Shown: positions 1-6,503 of the stretch, piece after piece
How positions within the stretch are numbered: the stretch's first letter is position 1
How the letters are laid out: every line of letters starts with the position of its first letter
IMG/VR virus record: IMGVR_UViG_3300009105_000036
Coordinates: 1 to 20,788 of that record
DNA from: a virus
Length of the DNA stretch: 20,788 nucleotides
Reading direction: 5' to 3' (one strand)
Program-made: the position numbers and the translations under genes
The notes under the pieces: model-generated
What the model was told of the DNA's origin: nothing
Seen by the model: the letters and a program-made list of their open reading frames with translations, nothing else
Databases searched by the model: none

Positions 1-1425
1 GCGGCCAAGATATACGGCATGTACAAAGACGCTTTTCTCACAGCGTGGTCGGTCGGTTTTATTTCACTGCAAGGGCGGGAGCCGAAGGCCGGAGAGAGCA
101 AGGCTGCCTCCCTGGTGCGTTACATACACGAAAAATGGGCGCTGCTTGAGTACTCTGCCGTGTCTGTGCCGGCCAATCCGGAGGCGCTCACCGAAGCCGT
201 GGCCAAAGGCTATGAACTTGGCGACGGCCTCATCAAAGACCTGGAACTCAACATAAAGGAGGAAATGGAAATTGGAACAATCGGAAAAATTGGTGGCGAC
301 ACCATCATCGACTTGGGGGCTTTAAGTGGGCAGCAAAAAGAAGCAGGCGAAGAAGAAACGCCGGAAACGCCTGGCCAAAAAGACGAAGCGCCTGATAACC
401 AAGGAACTGGGACTGGAGACGACCCGCAAGACCCGCCTGCAAAGGGAAGCAAAGACAAGCTTGGCTTACGAACTTTTAAATGCACGAAGTGTGGAGAAGA
501 ACGACAGCTAAGCGACTTGGTGATAAAAGAACAGAAAGCTACCGAAAGTAAATTGGTCAGATGGAAGTTTTATTTTACCGATGAAAACTTCCGTTGTGAA
601 AAGTGTGTTATAGCCGACTCTGACGAAAAAATACACGACCCCGAAGGCAACCCCTCCACGGGTGACATTCGCGACGCCATCTACGCCGTAACGCGGGAGA
701 TGAGTACCGACAAGGTGTACTACTGGATTTATCAGCTTTATCCGGTGCGGTACCCTTCGGGCAGCGTTGCCATTGAGAAAATCTCCAAGAAAGGCGGGCA
801 AAAGCTCTACTCCTACAAATACGAATACGCCGACGGCAAAGCAACCTTGGGCGAAAAAACCGAACTCGACGTTGTGCTGAAACCCAAATGCTTTGACTGC
901 GGTGGGCTAATAACTGAATTTGATGAACCCCGCACGCCAAAGACTGGCCCCGACGTAATGGCGGGCTGCCAAGAATGCGAACCCGAACTCTTTGACCCCA
1001 AACTCCAGGGCCTGCCGCTTACCGAGCAGGCCATTATTCCAAAAGAAACCCTTGACACCATGCAGACAGAATTGTTAGGGTTGAAAACAGAGGTTGAAGG
1101 GATGCGAACCGAACTGCAGGAAAAGGCGGGCGCCGAACTCAGCGCCAAGAACCGCAAATCCCTGGGGGCCATTGCCGATGCCATGGAAACCGCCACAACC
1201 GAAATTAAAGACCTACTCAAACGCACCGACCCGAACCCCGCTCCCGACCCCGACCCGAAAACTGCGCCCATCATCTCTATTGAGGCGCTTATCGAAGGCT
1301 ATGAGGCGGGCGACATTGACCTGAAAAAAGTTAACATATCGGCCATAGCTTCGGAACTGGCCGAGAAAAAGGAAATCAAGGACGTTGTAACCGGCCTTTT
1401 CGACAAACAGAAAGGGAAGGTATGA
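1..1425 (+). CDS. Prohead (capsid maturation) protease, 5' truncated, with Cys-rich insert and C-terminal coiled coil
   Basis: The frame is open from base 1, so the start lies upstream. The first ~60 residues match the end of the HK97-type S78 (U35) prohead protease domain: a Ser-Val-Gly-Phe motif whose Ser (codon 49-51) is the likely nucleophile by family knowledge, then LLEYSAVSVPANPEAL, the usual last strand of the fold. The catalytic His must be upstream. Numbering from the Met at 19, an acidic low-complexity linker (residues 105-145) leads to a segment with four CxxC pairs (155/158, 193/196, 291/294, 317/320), which look like zinc knuckles. After that comes a coiled coil (345-402) containing LSAKNRKSLGAIADAM, typical of protease C-termini, then a Pro/Asp linker and a short helical tail. 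The protease would cleave the capsid N-terminal delta domain inside the prohead. Most relatives go straight from protease to coiled coil, so the Cys-rich middle is the odd part. Confidence 0.85.
   Translation, partial: AAKIYGMYKDAFLTAWSVGFISLQGREPKAGESKAASLVRYIHEKWALLEYSAVSVPANPEALTEAVAKGYELGDGLIKDLELNIKEEMEIGTIGKIGGDTIIDLGALSGQQKEAGEEETPETPGQKDEAPDNQGTGTGDDPQDPPAKGSKDKLGLRTFKCTKCGEERQLSDLVIKEQKATESKLVRWKFYFTDENFRCEKCVIADSDEKIHDPEGNPSTGDIRDAIYAVTREMSTDKVYYWIYQLYPVRYPSGSVAIEKISKKGGQKLYSYKYEYADGKATLGEKTELDVVLKPKCFDCGGLITEFDEPRTPKTGPDVMAGCQECEPELFDPKLQGLPLTEQAIIPKETLDTMQTELLGLKTEVEGMRTELQEKAGAELSAKNRKSLGAIADAMETATTEIKDLLKRTDPNPAPDPDPKTAPIISIEALIEGYEAGDIDLKKVNISAIASELAEKKEIKDVVTGLFDKQKGKV
255..267 (+). 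promoter_or_regulatory. Possible internal ribosome binding site and start inside the protease gene
   Basis: AAAGGAGG (255-262) stands just before an in-frame ATG at 265, right after the end of the protease fold. Initiation here would give a 386-residue product without the protease domain, like the nested scaffold genes of lambda (C/Nu3). The 2-base spacing is shorter than at other starts in this window (4-7 bases), so use is uncertain. Confidence 0.3.
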
Positions 1426-1553
1426 CTATACATTTCGGCACAAGCTGTGCAGGTCAGGCCGCGCAACGCGGCGCCTGGCGGAAAGCGGGCCTTCAAGGCT
1501 GCGGCTACCAGGGCGCCACGGCGGCCGGCGACGCTGAGGCCAAAGCCGGATAA
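1422..1553 (+). CDS. Possible 43-residue ORF between protease and capsid genes
   Basis: An ATG at 1422 overlaps the protease stop as ATGA and is preceded by a purine-rich AAAGGGAAGG, a set-up for coupled re-initiation used repeatedly in this operon. The frame runs 43 codons to TAA at 1551 and fills most of the 149-base gap before the capsid start. The product starts MTIHFGTS and is rich in Ala and Gly, with two Cys and no hydrophobic segment. Third codon positions are mostly G or C, as in the flanking genes, which weakly supports coding. I recognise no family. It could instead be a remnant or untranslated spacer. Confidence 0.4.
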   Translation: MTIHFGTSCAGQAAQRGAWRKAGLQGCGYQGATAAGDAEAKAG

Positions 1554-1561
1554 CGCTAAAT

Positions 1562-1577
1562 AAGGAGAAAAAAATTG
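1562..1577 (+). promoter_or_regulatory. Ribosome binding site with TTG start of the major capsid gene
   Basis: AAGGAG at 1562-1567 is followed, 7 bases later, by TTG at 1575. No ATG or GTG is better placed, and the next in-frame ATG (1647) has no comparable site and would remove part of the N-terminal domain. TTG for the most abundant virion protein is unusual but the ribosome site is strong. Confidence 0.75.
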
Positions 1578-2990
1578 CCACCTGAACCTAACAAAGACGA
1601 AAAAAGAGAGTTCACCGTTGACGACCTCAAGCACCTAATTGCGGAAATGGTTGATTCTAAAATTATGGGTCAAGACTTTGTTAAATTGTCAGACCTTAAA
1701 GACGAAATCAACGAAGCCGTCAAGCCCATGGTCAAAACCGATGAACTCCAAACCGCGCTCTCTGCGGAGTTTGATAAATTGGCGCAACTGCCTGGTAAAG
1801 GCGGAGCCGACGACCTCAGTCCCAACGACAGCGCATGGAAGGGCCTTGACCCGACCGGCGGGTACGACCTTTTTACCGACTTCCTGAAAGACGTTTACCT
1901 TGCAACGCAGCATGGGGCCGAACCATCCAGGAACTTTGAAAAGTGGTTTTCCTCTGCCAGGGCCTACAACGACGTAATCAAGGAAGGCCTCAGTGTTGGA
2001 GCCGGCAAAGACGCCGACGGCGACACCAAAGCCGCCGGCACGCCGACGCTCGAAATCGGCGACCCCGAACAGGGCGGATTCCTCACACCACCGGAATACT
2101 CCCGGACGATGTTGGAACGGGGCTTCACCAACTCCAACTTCCTCCAACGCTGCACCAAGATTCCTATGGCCATCAACGAAATCCATATGCCTTACATTCA
2201 GGACTTCACGCACACAACCTACCTCCACGGCGCCATGCAGGCCTACTGGAAGGACGAACTGGCAGCCAAAACGGCCACCAAGCCCAAATTCGGTGAAATC
2301 ACCATGCGGCTCAACAAGCTCGTAATGCTCATCTATTCCTCGGACGAACTAATTGAGGATTCAATCGTTTCAATGGAACCGCTGCTCGGAGTCAAGGCGG
2401 GCGACACCATCGGTTGGAAGATGGACAGAGCCATTATCCGTGGCACTGGCGCAGGGCAACCTCGCGGAATTATCGGCGCGGCCTGCACCGTCAACCAGGC
2501 GAAGGAAGCCGGCCAAATCGCGGCCACAATCGTTATCGAGAACATCCTGAAAATGTGGAGCCGGATGCCTTCGGCAAGCCTGGCCAAAAGCATTTTCATC
2601 TGTAACAACGATTGTTTCCCGCAGTTAGGCTTGATGACCATTCCTGTTGGCACAGGCGGCGCACCTGCGTATTTGCCTGCCACGGGAGTTTCAGGCGCAC
2701 CGTATGGCACACTCATGGGCCGGCCGCTGATTTTCAGCGAACACTGCAGCGCCCTCGGAACCGTTGGCGACATTATTCTGGCCGACTTTTCCGAATACCT
2801 CGTCGGACAGAAACGCGGCGCAGGCGCAGGCATTCAGTACGCCTCGTCCATCCATTTCAAATTCGACGTTGACCAAACGGCGTTTAGGTTTGTGATGCGA
2901 GCCGACGGTCAGCCGTGGTGGCCGAGCGTGTTCACGCCCAAAGCGGGCAGCACGCAGGGGCCGTTTGTTACCCTGGCCACAAGGGCGTAA
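1575..2990 (+). CDS. Major capsid protein, HK97 fold
   Basis: This 471-residue protein forms the icosahedral shell. Residues 1-140 are charged and helical (segments near 15-70 and 97-140), resembling the delta/scaffold domain that the upstream protease removes in HK97-type phages. The Phage_capsid signature begins near 158 with DPEQGGFLTPPEY (163-175), the usual start of the mature chain. It continues with LIYSSDELIEDS (252-263) in the E-loop/spine-helix region, and RAIIRGTGAGQPRGII (285-300), close to the family consensus for this segment. The C-terminus (FRFVMRADGQPWWP onward) matches the P- and A-domain end of the family. Position directly after the protease is canonical. The exact cleavage site and any HK97-type crosslinking residues cannot be read without an alignment. 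Confidence 0.94.
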   Translation: MPPEPNKDEKREFTVDDLKHLIAEMVDSKIMGQDFVKLSDLKDEINEAVKPMVKTDELQTALSAEFDKLAQLPGKGGADDLSPNDSAWKGLDPTGGYDLFTDFLKDVYLATQHGAEPSRNFEKWFSSARAYNDVIKEGLSVGAGKDADGDTKAAGTPTLEIGDPEQGGFLTPPEYSRTMLERGFTNSNFLQRCTKIPMAINEIHMPYIQDFTHTTYLHGAMQAYWKDELAAKTATKPKFGEITMRLNKLVMLIYSSDELIEDSIVSMEPLLGVKAGDTIGWKMDRAIIRGTGAGQPRGIIGAACTVNQAKEAGQIAATIVIENILKMWSRMPSASLAKSIFICNNDCFPQLGLMTIPVGTGGAPAYLPATGVSGAPYGTLMGRPLIFSEHCSALGTVGDIILADFSEYLVGQKRGAGAGIQYASSIHFKFDVDQTAFRFVMRADGQPWWPSVFTPKAGSTQGPFVTLATRA

Positions 2991-3002
2991 AGGAGGACTA
3001 TC

Positions 3003-3440
3003 ATGGCGCACAACGAATTTCAAAAAAAGTTTGATGTGGACAAGGTTTTTACCCTCAAAACGGTAAACAACGCCATCATCTCAAGCACCACAACAGTCAC
3101 CGGCACCCCGTGGATTCTCATGGACAGGGCGCACCACATTGCGTTCATCTGTCAGCCCATTGACGCCAACCTGGCCGGCGCAATCACCGCTTCGGTGTTG
3201 CAGGCCACAAGTGTCAGCGGCAGCGGGTCGAAAACCATAGGCACCGCCGCTTCAACATCATGGAGCGCGGGAACGGGCGACTTGGGTATTAAGGTTCTCG
3301 AAGTCGAGGCTTCTCAGCTTGACGTGGCCAACGGCTTTGATTGCGTGTCCCTGAAGGTAGTTACCGCAGGCGGTGACTCTTTCTGCGCGCACGCCGTCAG
3401 AGGGCCGTTGCGACACGCACCTGCAAGCCTGATAACCTAA
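3003..3440 (+). CDS. Probable capsid decoration or head-associated structural protein
   Basis: A 145-residue Thr/Ser/Ala-rich, predicted all-beta protein lies 12 bases after the capsid gene behind a strong AAAGGAGG site. It has no signal peptide, membrane segment or catalytic motif. A central Ser-Gly-rich turn (about 70-90) and a terminal VKVVTAGG...AVRGPLRH-like stretch resemble small structural proteins encoded just after the capsid gene in other siphoviruses. From size, beta character and position, a trimeric decoration or head-stabilising role is likely. I cannot tie it to a named family, so the role is inferred from context. Confidence 0.6.
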   Translation: MAHNEFQKKFDVDKVFTLKTVNNAIISSTTTVTGTPWILMDRAHHIAFICQPIDANLAGAITASVLQATSVSGSGSKTIGTAASTSWSAGTGDLGIKVLEVEASQLDVANGFDCVSLKVVTAGGDSFCAHAVRGPLRHAPASLIT

Positions 3441-3457
3441 CCGACGTGAGGTGAAAC

Positions 3458-3694
3458 ATGGAAGCCACACTTAAAAAACAGTACAAGAATCATCCTGCGG
3501 GTACGGTGCTTATGTCCGTGAGCATTGACGTTTTCAAGGAGTTGAGAAAGGGCGGATACATCGAAAGTTACGAGTCCACGCCGGCGGAAAAAAGGGCTCT
3601 TGCTCCGAGCAGAACCCGCAAAGCGCAAAAGCCGGCCAAAGACAAGATGGTGAAAGAGGCTTCCGAGGAGAAAAAAAAGGAAGGGGGCGAATAG
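3458..3694 (+). CDS. Small basic protein, copy 1 of a tandem pair
   Basis: This 78-residue protein starts after GAGGTG with 5-base spacing. Residues 1-40 form a compact unit (MEATLKKQYKNHPAGTV, then a helix and GGYIE), a pattern seen in short phage proteins encoded between capsid and neck genes, where a small beta-barrel-like strand-turn-strand precedes a helix ending in a Gly. Residues 45-78 are a Lys/Ala/Glu-rich disordered tail. The next gene has the same build and similar residues. The function is unknown. The basic tail could touch DNA or the acidic capsid interior, but that is a guess. Confidence 0.7.
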   Translation: MEATLKKQYKNHPAGTVLMSVSIDVFKELRKGGYIESYESTPAEKRALAPSRTRKAQKPAKDKMVKEASEEKKKEGGE

Positions 3695-3700
3695 CCCCCT
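3682..3700 (+). other. GC-rich hairpin over the stop codon of the first small basic gene
   Basis: AGGGGGC (3682-3688) pairs perfectly with GCCCCCT (3694-3700) around a 5-base loop, GAATA. The TAG stop (3692-3694) sits in the loop and stem. No T-run follows, so it is not a standard terminator. It may slow ribosomes or protect mRNA ends between the two paralogous genes. Confidence 0.5.
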
Positions 3701-3718
3701 CTCCCTAACGAGGAACCC

Positions 3719-3949
3719 ATGGAAGTAACGCTCACTAAAAAATTTAAGGAGTACAACATCGGCGACGTAATACCCGCCGCTGAAATGACTCCAAAACTCT
3801 ATCGGCAACTCTACATGAACGATGTTATCAACAAGGTCAGGGCGGACGGAACCCGTTTGCCCGCGACCATAGAGAAGCCGAAGCCAAAGCCAACCGGCAA
3901 GGCTCCCGCTAAAACGGCCGCGCCGGCTGCTACTAAACCAAAAAAATAG
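3719..3949 (+). CDS. Small basic protein, copy 2 of a tandem pair
   Basis: A 76-residue protein starts after GAGGA with 4-base spacing. Its N-terminus (MEVTLTKKFKEYNIGDVIPAAEM) lines up with copy 1 (MEATLKKQYKNHPAGTVLMSV): charged strand, aromatic, Gly, short turn, then a helix of about 12 residues. The C-terminal 25 residues are a Lys/Pro/Ala tail (KPKPKPTGKAPAKTAAP), like a disordered nucleic-acid-binding or capsid-lining tail. Same position, size and layout point to local duplication followed by divergence. No enzymatic motif is visible and no function is assigned. Confidence 0.7.
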   Translation: MEVTLTKKFKEYNIGDVIPAAEMTPKLYRQLYMNDVINKVRADGTRLPATIEKPKPKPTGKAPAKTAAPAATKPKK

Positions 3950-3993
3950 GCATTGCGGCTGCGGAACCGTAAGGCCTGAAGGAGTAAAGTAAA

Positions 3994-4806
3994 ATGGCTA
4001 ACGATTTACTAACAAGGGGCAGCTTGTGGTATAACAATTTTTCCTTTTGGGATGCCGACATTTGCCCTCAAAAACACACGTCGTTGATGGAGCTTGTGCC
4101 GCTGCCGATGCTTTTGTATCCGGCCATAGGCTACAACTTCATGGACGATTTTCACGTCATGGAGTCAACCAAGGCGGCGCAGGCCGACCATTGGACCGTG
4201 ACCGAGGACGATGGCGCCGGTGGAACCAACGCCGTGCAAGAGGCGGTCAATGGAGTTTACCGCCATTATTGTGACGGTGACGACAACGACGAAGCCTACG
4301 TCCACAGCACAAACGAAACGTTTGCCCTGAGAAACGGCAAGCACCTCTTTTGGGAGGCGCGAGTCAAGTTGACCGAAAGCGCAACCAACAAAGCCAACTT
4401 CATCGTTGGACTGAGTGAGAATGTTGGCGCCGACCACTTACAGGACAACGGCGCAGGCCCTCCGGCCTCGTATGACGGTATGTGTTGGTACAAACTGGAC
4501 TCAAATATGTTTATCGAGTTCGAGACGTCCCTTGCAGCCGCTCAAGTCGAATCATCTGACGTTGCGGCTCACGTATCCGGCACATGGTACCGCCTGGGTG
4601 CCTGGTGCAAACCGAACACCGCGACCACGTACACCGTGTACCCGTTCTATCAGGTTGGAACCAACAATGGCGTACTGCAGACAACGTCTCACGCCCTGAC
4701 CCTAACCGGCCATGGCGAAATGGAAGCCTTTTTCGGCGTAAAAGCCGGAAGCGGCGCAGAAGAGTATATCGAGATTGACTACTTTTGGGTATGTCAACAG
4801 CGATAG
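3994..4806 (+). CDS. Lectin-like jelly-roll structural protein, probable head decoration or fibre
   Basis: This 270-residue protein has a 45-residue N-terminal segment (MANDLLTRGSLWYNNF...), possibly an attachment region, followed by a beta-rich domain. The domain starts MDDFHVMES and runs through YRHYCDGDDNDEAYVHST, HLFWEARVKL and ANFIVGLSENVGADHLQDNG to a closing EYIEIDYFWV strand. That strand order, with FWEARVKL and FIVGLSE, is the pattern of concanavalin-A-like jelly rolls found in phage structural proteins and in secreted glycan-binding modules. I see no obvious catalytic Glu pair, so binding rather than hydrolysis is likely. It is the last gene of the head block before an intercistronic region with two hairpins. 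Capsid-surface display binding host glycan or mucin is plausible but inferred. Confidence 0.6.
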   Translation: MANDLLTRGSLWYNNFSFWDADICPQKHTSLMELVPLPMLLYPAIGYNFMDDFHVMESTKAAQADHWTVTEDDGAGGTNAVQEAVNGVYRHYCDGDDNDEAYVHSTNETFALRNGKHLFWEARVKLTESATNKANFIVGLSENVGADHLQDNGAGPPASYDGMCWYKLDSNMFIEFETSLAAAQVESSDVAAHVSGTWYRLGAWCKPNTATTYTVYPFYQVGTNNGVLQTTSHALTLTGHGEMEAFFGVKAGSGAEEYIEIDYFWVCQQR

Positions 4807-4809
4807 GGA

Positions 4810-4826
4810 GTGTCACCTTTTGACAC
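4810..4826 (+). other. Short hairpin after the jelly-roll gene
   Basis: GTGTCA (4810-4815) pairs with TGACAC (4821-4826) around CCTTT, three bases after the stop codon. It is the first of two consecutive hairpins in the 84-base gap. It has no T-run and a moderate stem, so it could be a weak 3' barrier. Part of it reads TTGACA but no -10 box follows. Confidence 0.4.
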
Positions 4827-4844
4827 ATTGAAACGGACAGCGAC

Positions 4845-4868
4845 GGGCGGCCCTTTTTCGGGCTGCCC
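4845..4868 (+). terminator. GC-rich hairpin, possible weak terminator or mRNA processing structure
   Basis: GGGCGGCCC (4845-4853) and GGGCTGCCC (4860-4868) form a 9-bp stem with one G-U pair and a TTTTTC loop. The stem is strong but no T-tract follows on either strand, so intrinsic termination is doubtful. Its position between the head block and the AT-richer accessory genes suggests attenuation or a boundary of an inserted segment. Confidence 0.35.
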
Positions 4869-4890
4869 TCCTGCCCACAAAGGAGGACGA

Positions 4891-5169
4891 ATGGGGATTA
4901 TCAAAAACCTCGAGTTAAACTGGAGTGACAGGAAGCTGCGCTTAATATCATGGAGGAACAAGGCAAAGTCTATGCAAATAAGCAGCTTCAAATGGAGTGC
5001 GGCAACCGGCAAAAAATATATCGGCTTCAAATTTATTGTCGATTTGTTTTCCGATAGTGGCCATTGCCATTGGATAGAGCTAACGGTTTTGGATTGGATT
5101 GTCAGCCTAAGAATCGACACAAAATATGGCAGAGAAAGCATAGAGAGATTTAAAAGGCAATCGGCATGA
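4891..5169 (+). CDS. Hypothetical protein, AT-richer accessory gene
   Basis: I chose ATG 4891 because AAAGGAGG lies 4 bases upstream. A GTG start at 4810 would read through both hairpins. The 92-residue product is basic at its start (MGIIKNLELNWSDRKLRLISW) and has a hydrophobic/aromatic stretch, CHWIELTVLDWIVSL (about 58-72), too polar for a sure membrane helix. The gene looks clearly more AT-rich than the flanking structural genes and uses AGA, AGG and ATA freely, as expected of a recently acquired 'moron'. It ends in an ATGA overlap with the Cys-rich protein gene, so the two are probably made together. I recognise no family. Confidence 0.65.
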   Translation: MGIIKNLELNWSDRKLRLISWRNKAKSMQISSFKWSAATGKKYIGFKFIVDLFSDSGHCHWIELTVLDWIVSLRIDTKYGRESIERFKRQSA

Positions 5170-6038
5170 ACACAAGCAACGTGACTCCTAAACCCTACGA
5201 GCGAATTTGGGAGATAACCCCCGACCCGCTTGCCATCAAGCCGCGGGCGGAATTTCGCTGTTTGTTTTGCGGAGGGCCTACGCAGGTTTCGCATGGCGTT
5301 TACTTCGAGTTTGAACTGAAGCTACACGGTGACAGCACAAAAAAAAGTCACGCCATGGACACCTGGCTGCGGTGCCATTTCTGCGGATGGACGGACGTGC
5401 ATGGCGTTGCCATGCCGGACGAAAAGTACCAACTCATTGCCGACGCTGTACACACGGCACAAAGGGTTGACGAAAAGGGCGGGTACATCACACCCGACCC
5501 GAACGAAGAACGCCCTAGCAAGGGCATGATATTTCCAATGAATCAGGAGGCAATAATGGAAAAACCCACAAAGCCGCCTTGGCTTGCTTACGACACCGAA
5601 ATTGGCATACTGCCAGGATTCCCCATGACCTGCAAAAAATGCGGGCCATGGATACGCCAACAGCAAGAAGAAGGAAACCATACCGACGTAAAGCTCCATG
5701 AAAATGGGGAAGTTCCTATGATTTTGCGCCACAGTCGAATGCACCAGGCGCGGAGAAGTAGGATTGTAAAAAGATGGCGCTTTTTTAACTGGATGCAGAT
5801 TGAGTTCCACAAGCCTGTTTCGCCCACGTTTGCGGCGCCGGTCTTTAGGGTGAGCTACAAATGTCCTGTGTGCGATTGGCTTTCAACGTTTGTTGTGCCG
5901 GTGCCGCAGGAATATTTCGATATAACTTTAGAGCTACGGGGAGGCGAGGCGCTCTACTACCCGCCCCTTGACGACTGGGGCAAGGATGCCGACTACGACC
6001 TCGTAAAGGAAAAACTCGAATCCCTGGGCTACGTTTAG
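5166..6038 (+). CDS. Tandem zinc-ribbon-like protein, possible dual translation start
   Basis: This 290-residue protein has four CxxC knuckles: Cys 32/35 (RCLFCGG), 70/73 (RCHFCGW), 156/159 (TCKKCG) and 233/236 (KCPVCDW). They fall into two halves, each with CxxCG first and CxxCxW second, followed by Pro-x-(D/Q)-E-(K/Y) (MPDEKY at 83-88, VPQEY at 246-250). This looks like internal duplication of a two-knuckle zinc-binding module. The halves are joined by a linker (95-150) that holds a second good start (Met131). There is no nuclease or helicase motif. Zinc ribbons usually bind nucleic acid or stabilise protein contacts. A virion, DNA-binding or host-transcription role is open. It is coupled by ATGA to the small gene before it. 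Confidence 0.6.
   Translation: MNTSNVTPKPYERIWEITPDPLAIKPRAEFRCLFCGGPTQVSHGVYFEFELKLHGDSTKKSHAMDTWLRCHFCGWTDVHGVAMPDEKYQLIADAVHTAQRVDEKGGYITPDPNEERPSKGMIFPMNQEAIMEKPTKPPWLAYDTEIGILPGFPMTCKKCGPWIRQQQEEGNHTDVKLHENGEVPMILRHSRMHQARRSRIVKRWRFFNWMQIEFHKPVSPTFAAPVFRVSYKCPVCDWLSTFVVPVPQEYFDITLELRGGEALYYPPLDDWGKDADYDLVKEKLESLGYV
5545..5558 (+). promoter_or_regulatory. Strong internal ribosome binding site and in-frame ATG in the zinc-ribbon gene
   Basis: AGGAGG (5545-5550) stands 5 bases before an in-frame ATG (5556), the same geometry as true starts in this window. Initiation here gives a 160-residue product holding only the second pair of CxxC knuckles. It may mark the join between two ancestral genes or drive production of a shorter isoform. 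Confidence 0.55.
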
Positions 6039-6047
6039 GAGGATAAA

Positions 6048-6494
6048 ATGAAAAAGCTATTAATTTGCGCAGCGGCCCTGCTGCTGCTTACCCCGCTTTT
6101 TGCCGACCTGCGGTACTCGTATGATTTCCTTGCGGCCGTCAACGCCGTGGCCGATAACACAACCGAAGTACACGGTACCGATTACACAAGCCGGCAGGTT
6201 GACGTCTCAAGTTGGGGTGCCTATTGCGGCATAACGATTGAGTTTACGCCGGCAGCCGGTGCGGCCGTGGACGTGACTTACGAGTTTGCGGTTTCTATGG
6301 ACAACGGCGGCACCTACACGACGGCCGACAATTATTCGATAGCCATACCATCGAACACGCGGGCCGTTGGCGGGGTAGTTCGTTATTCTACGGTGTTTGA
6401 TTTATCGGGGGTAAGCCATATCCGGCTCGACCGCATGATAGTCGGAAACGGGGCGGGAAACTGCACAGCTATGCAAGCCCATGTCTCATATTAG
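6048..6494 (+). CDS. Exported beta-rich protein with Sec signal peptide
   Basis: This 148-residue protein starts behind TAGGAGG with 5-base spacing. It begins with a textbook Sec signal: MKK, a hydrophobic core (LLICAAALLLL) and a TPLFA-D cleavage site near residue 20. The Cys at 7 is too early for a lipobox. The mature part is a Thr/Val/Ala-rich beta domain (VDVSSWGAYCGITIEFTP..., YEFAVSMDNGGTY, HIRLDRMIVGN). This resembles beta-sandwich proteins reporting 'expected value plus variation', common near phage fibres, but I cannot name the family. A signal peptide is unusual for a gene inside a head-neck operon. It could be displayed on the host surface, be periplasmic, or use the hydrophobic N-terminus as an anchor. 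Confidence 0.6.
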   Translation: MKKLLICAAALLLLTPLFADLRYSYDFLAAVNAVADNTTEVHGTDYTSRQVDVSSWGAYCGITIEFTPAAGAAVDVTYEFAVSMDNGGTYTTADNYSIAIPSNTRAVGGVVRYSTVFDLSGVSHIRLDRMIVGNGAGNCTAMQAHVSY

Positions 6495-6503
6495 GAGGGC
6501 GCC

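Noticed and set aside
326-511. Lys/Arg-rich 61-residue ORF in another frame of the protease gene
   Set aside because: It follows from the Lys/Glu/Gln-rich codons of the protease linker, has no ribosome binding site and is fully inside a well-supported gene.
4820-4842. TTGACA as a -35 promoter box
   Set aside because: No TATAAT-like sequence lies 16-18 bases downstream, and TTGACA is part of a hairpin stem.
4810-4890. GTG start extending the 92-residue gene upstream
   Set aside because: It would translate through two hairpins and lacks a good ribosome site, while ATG 4891 has AAAGGAGG 4 bases upstream.
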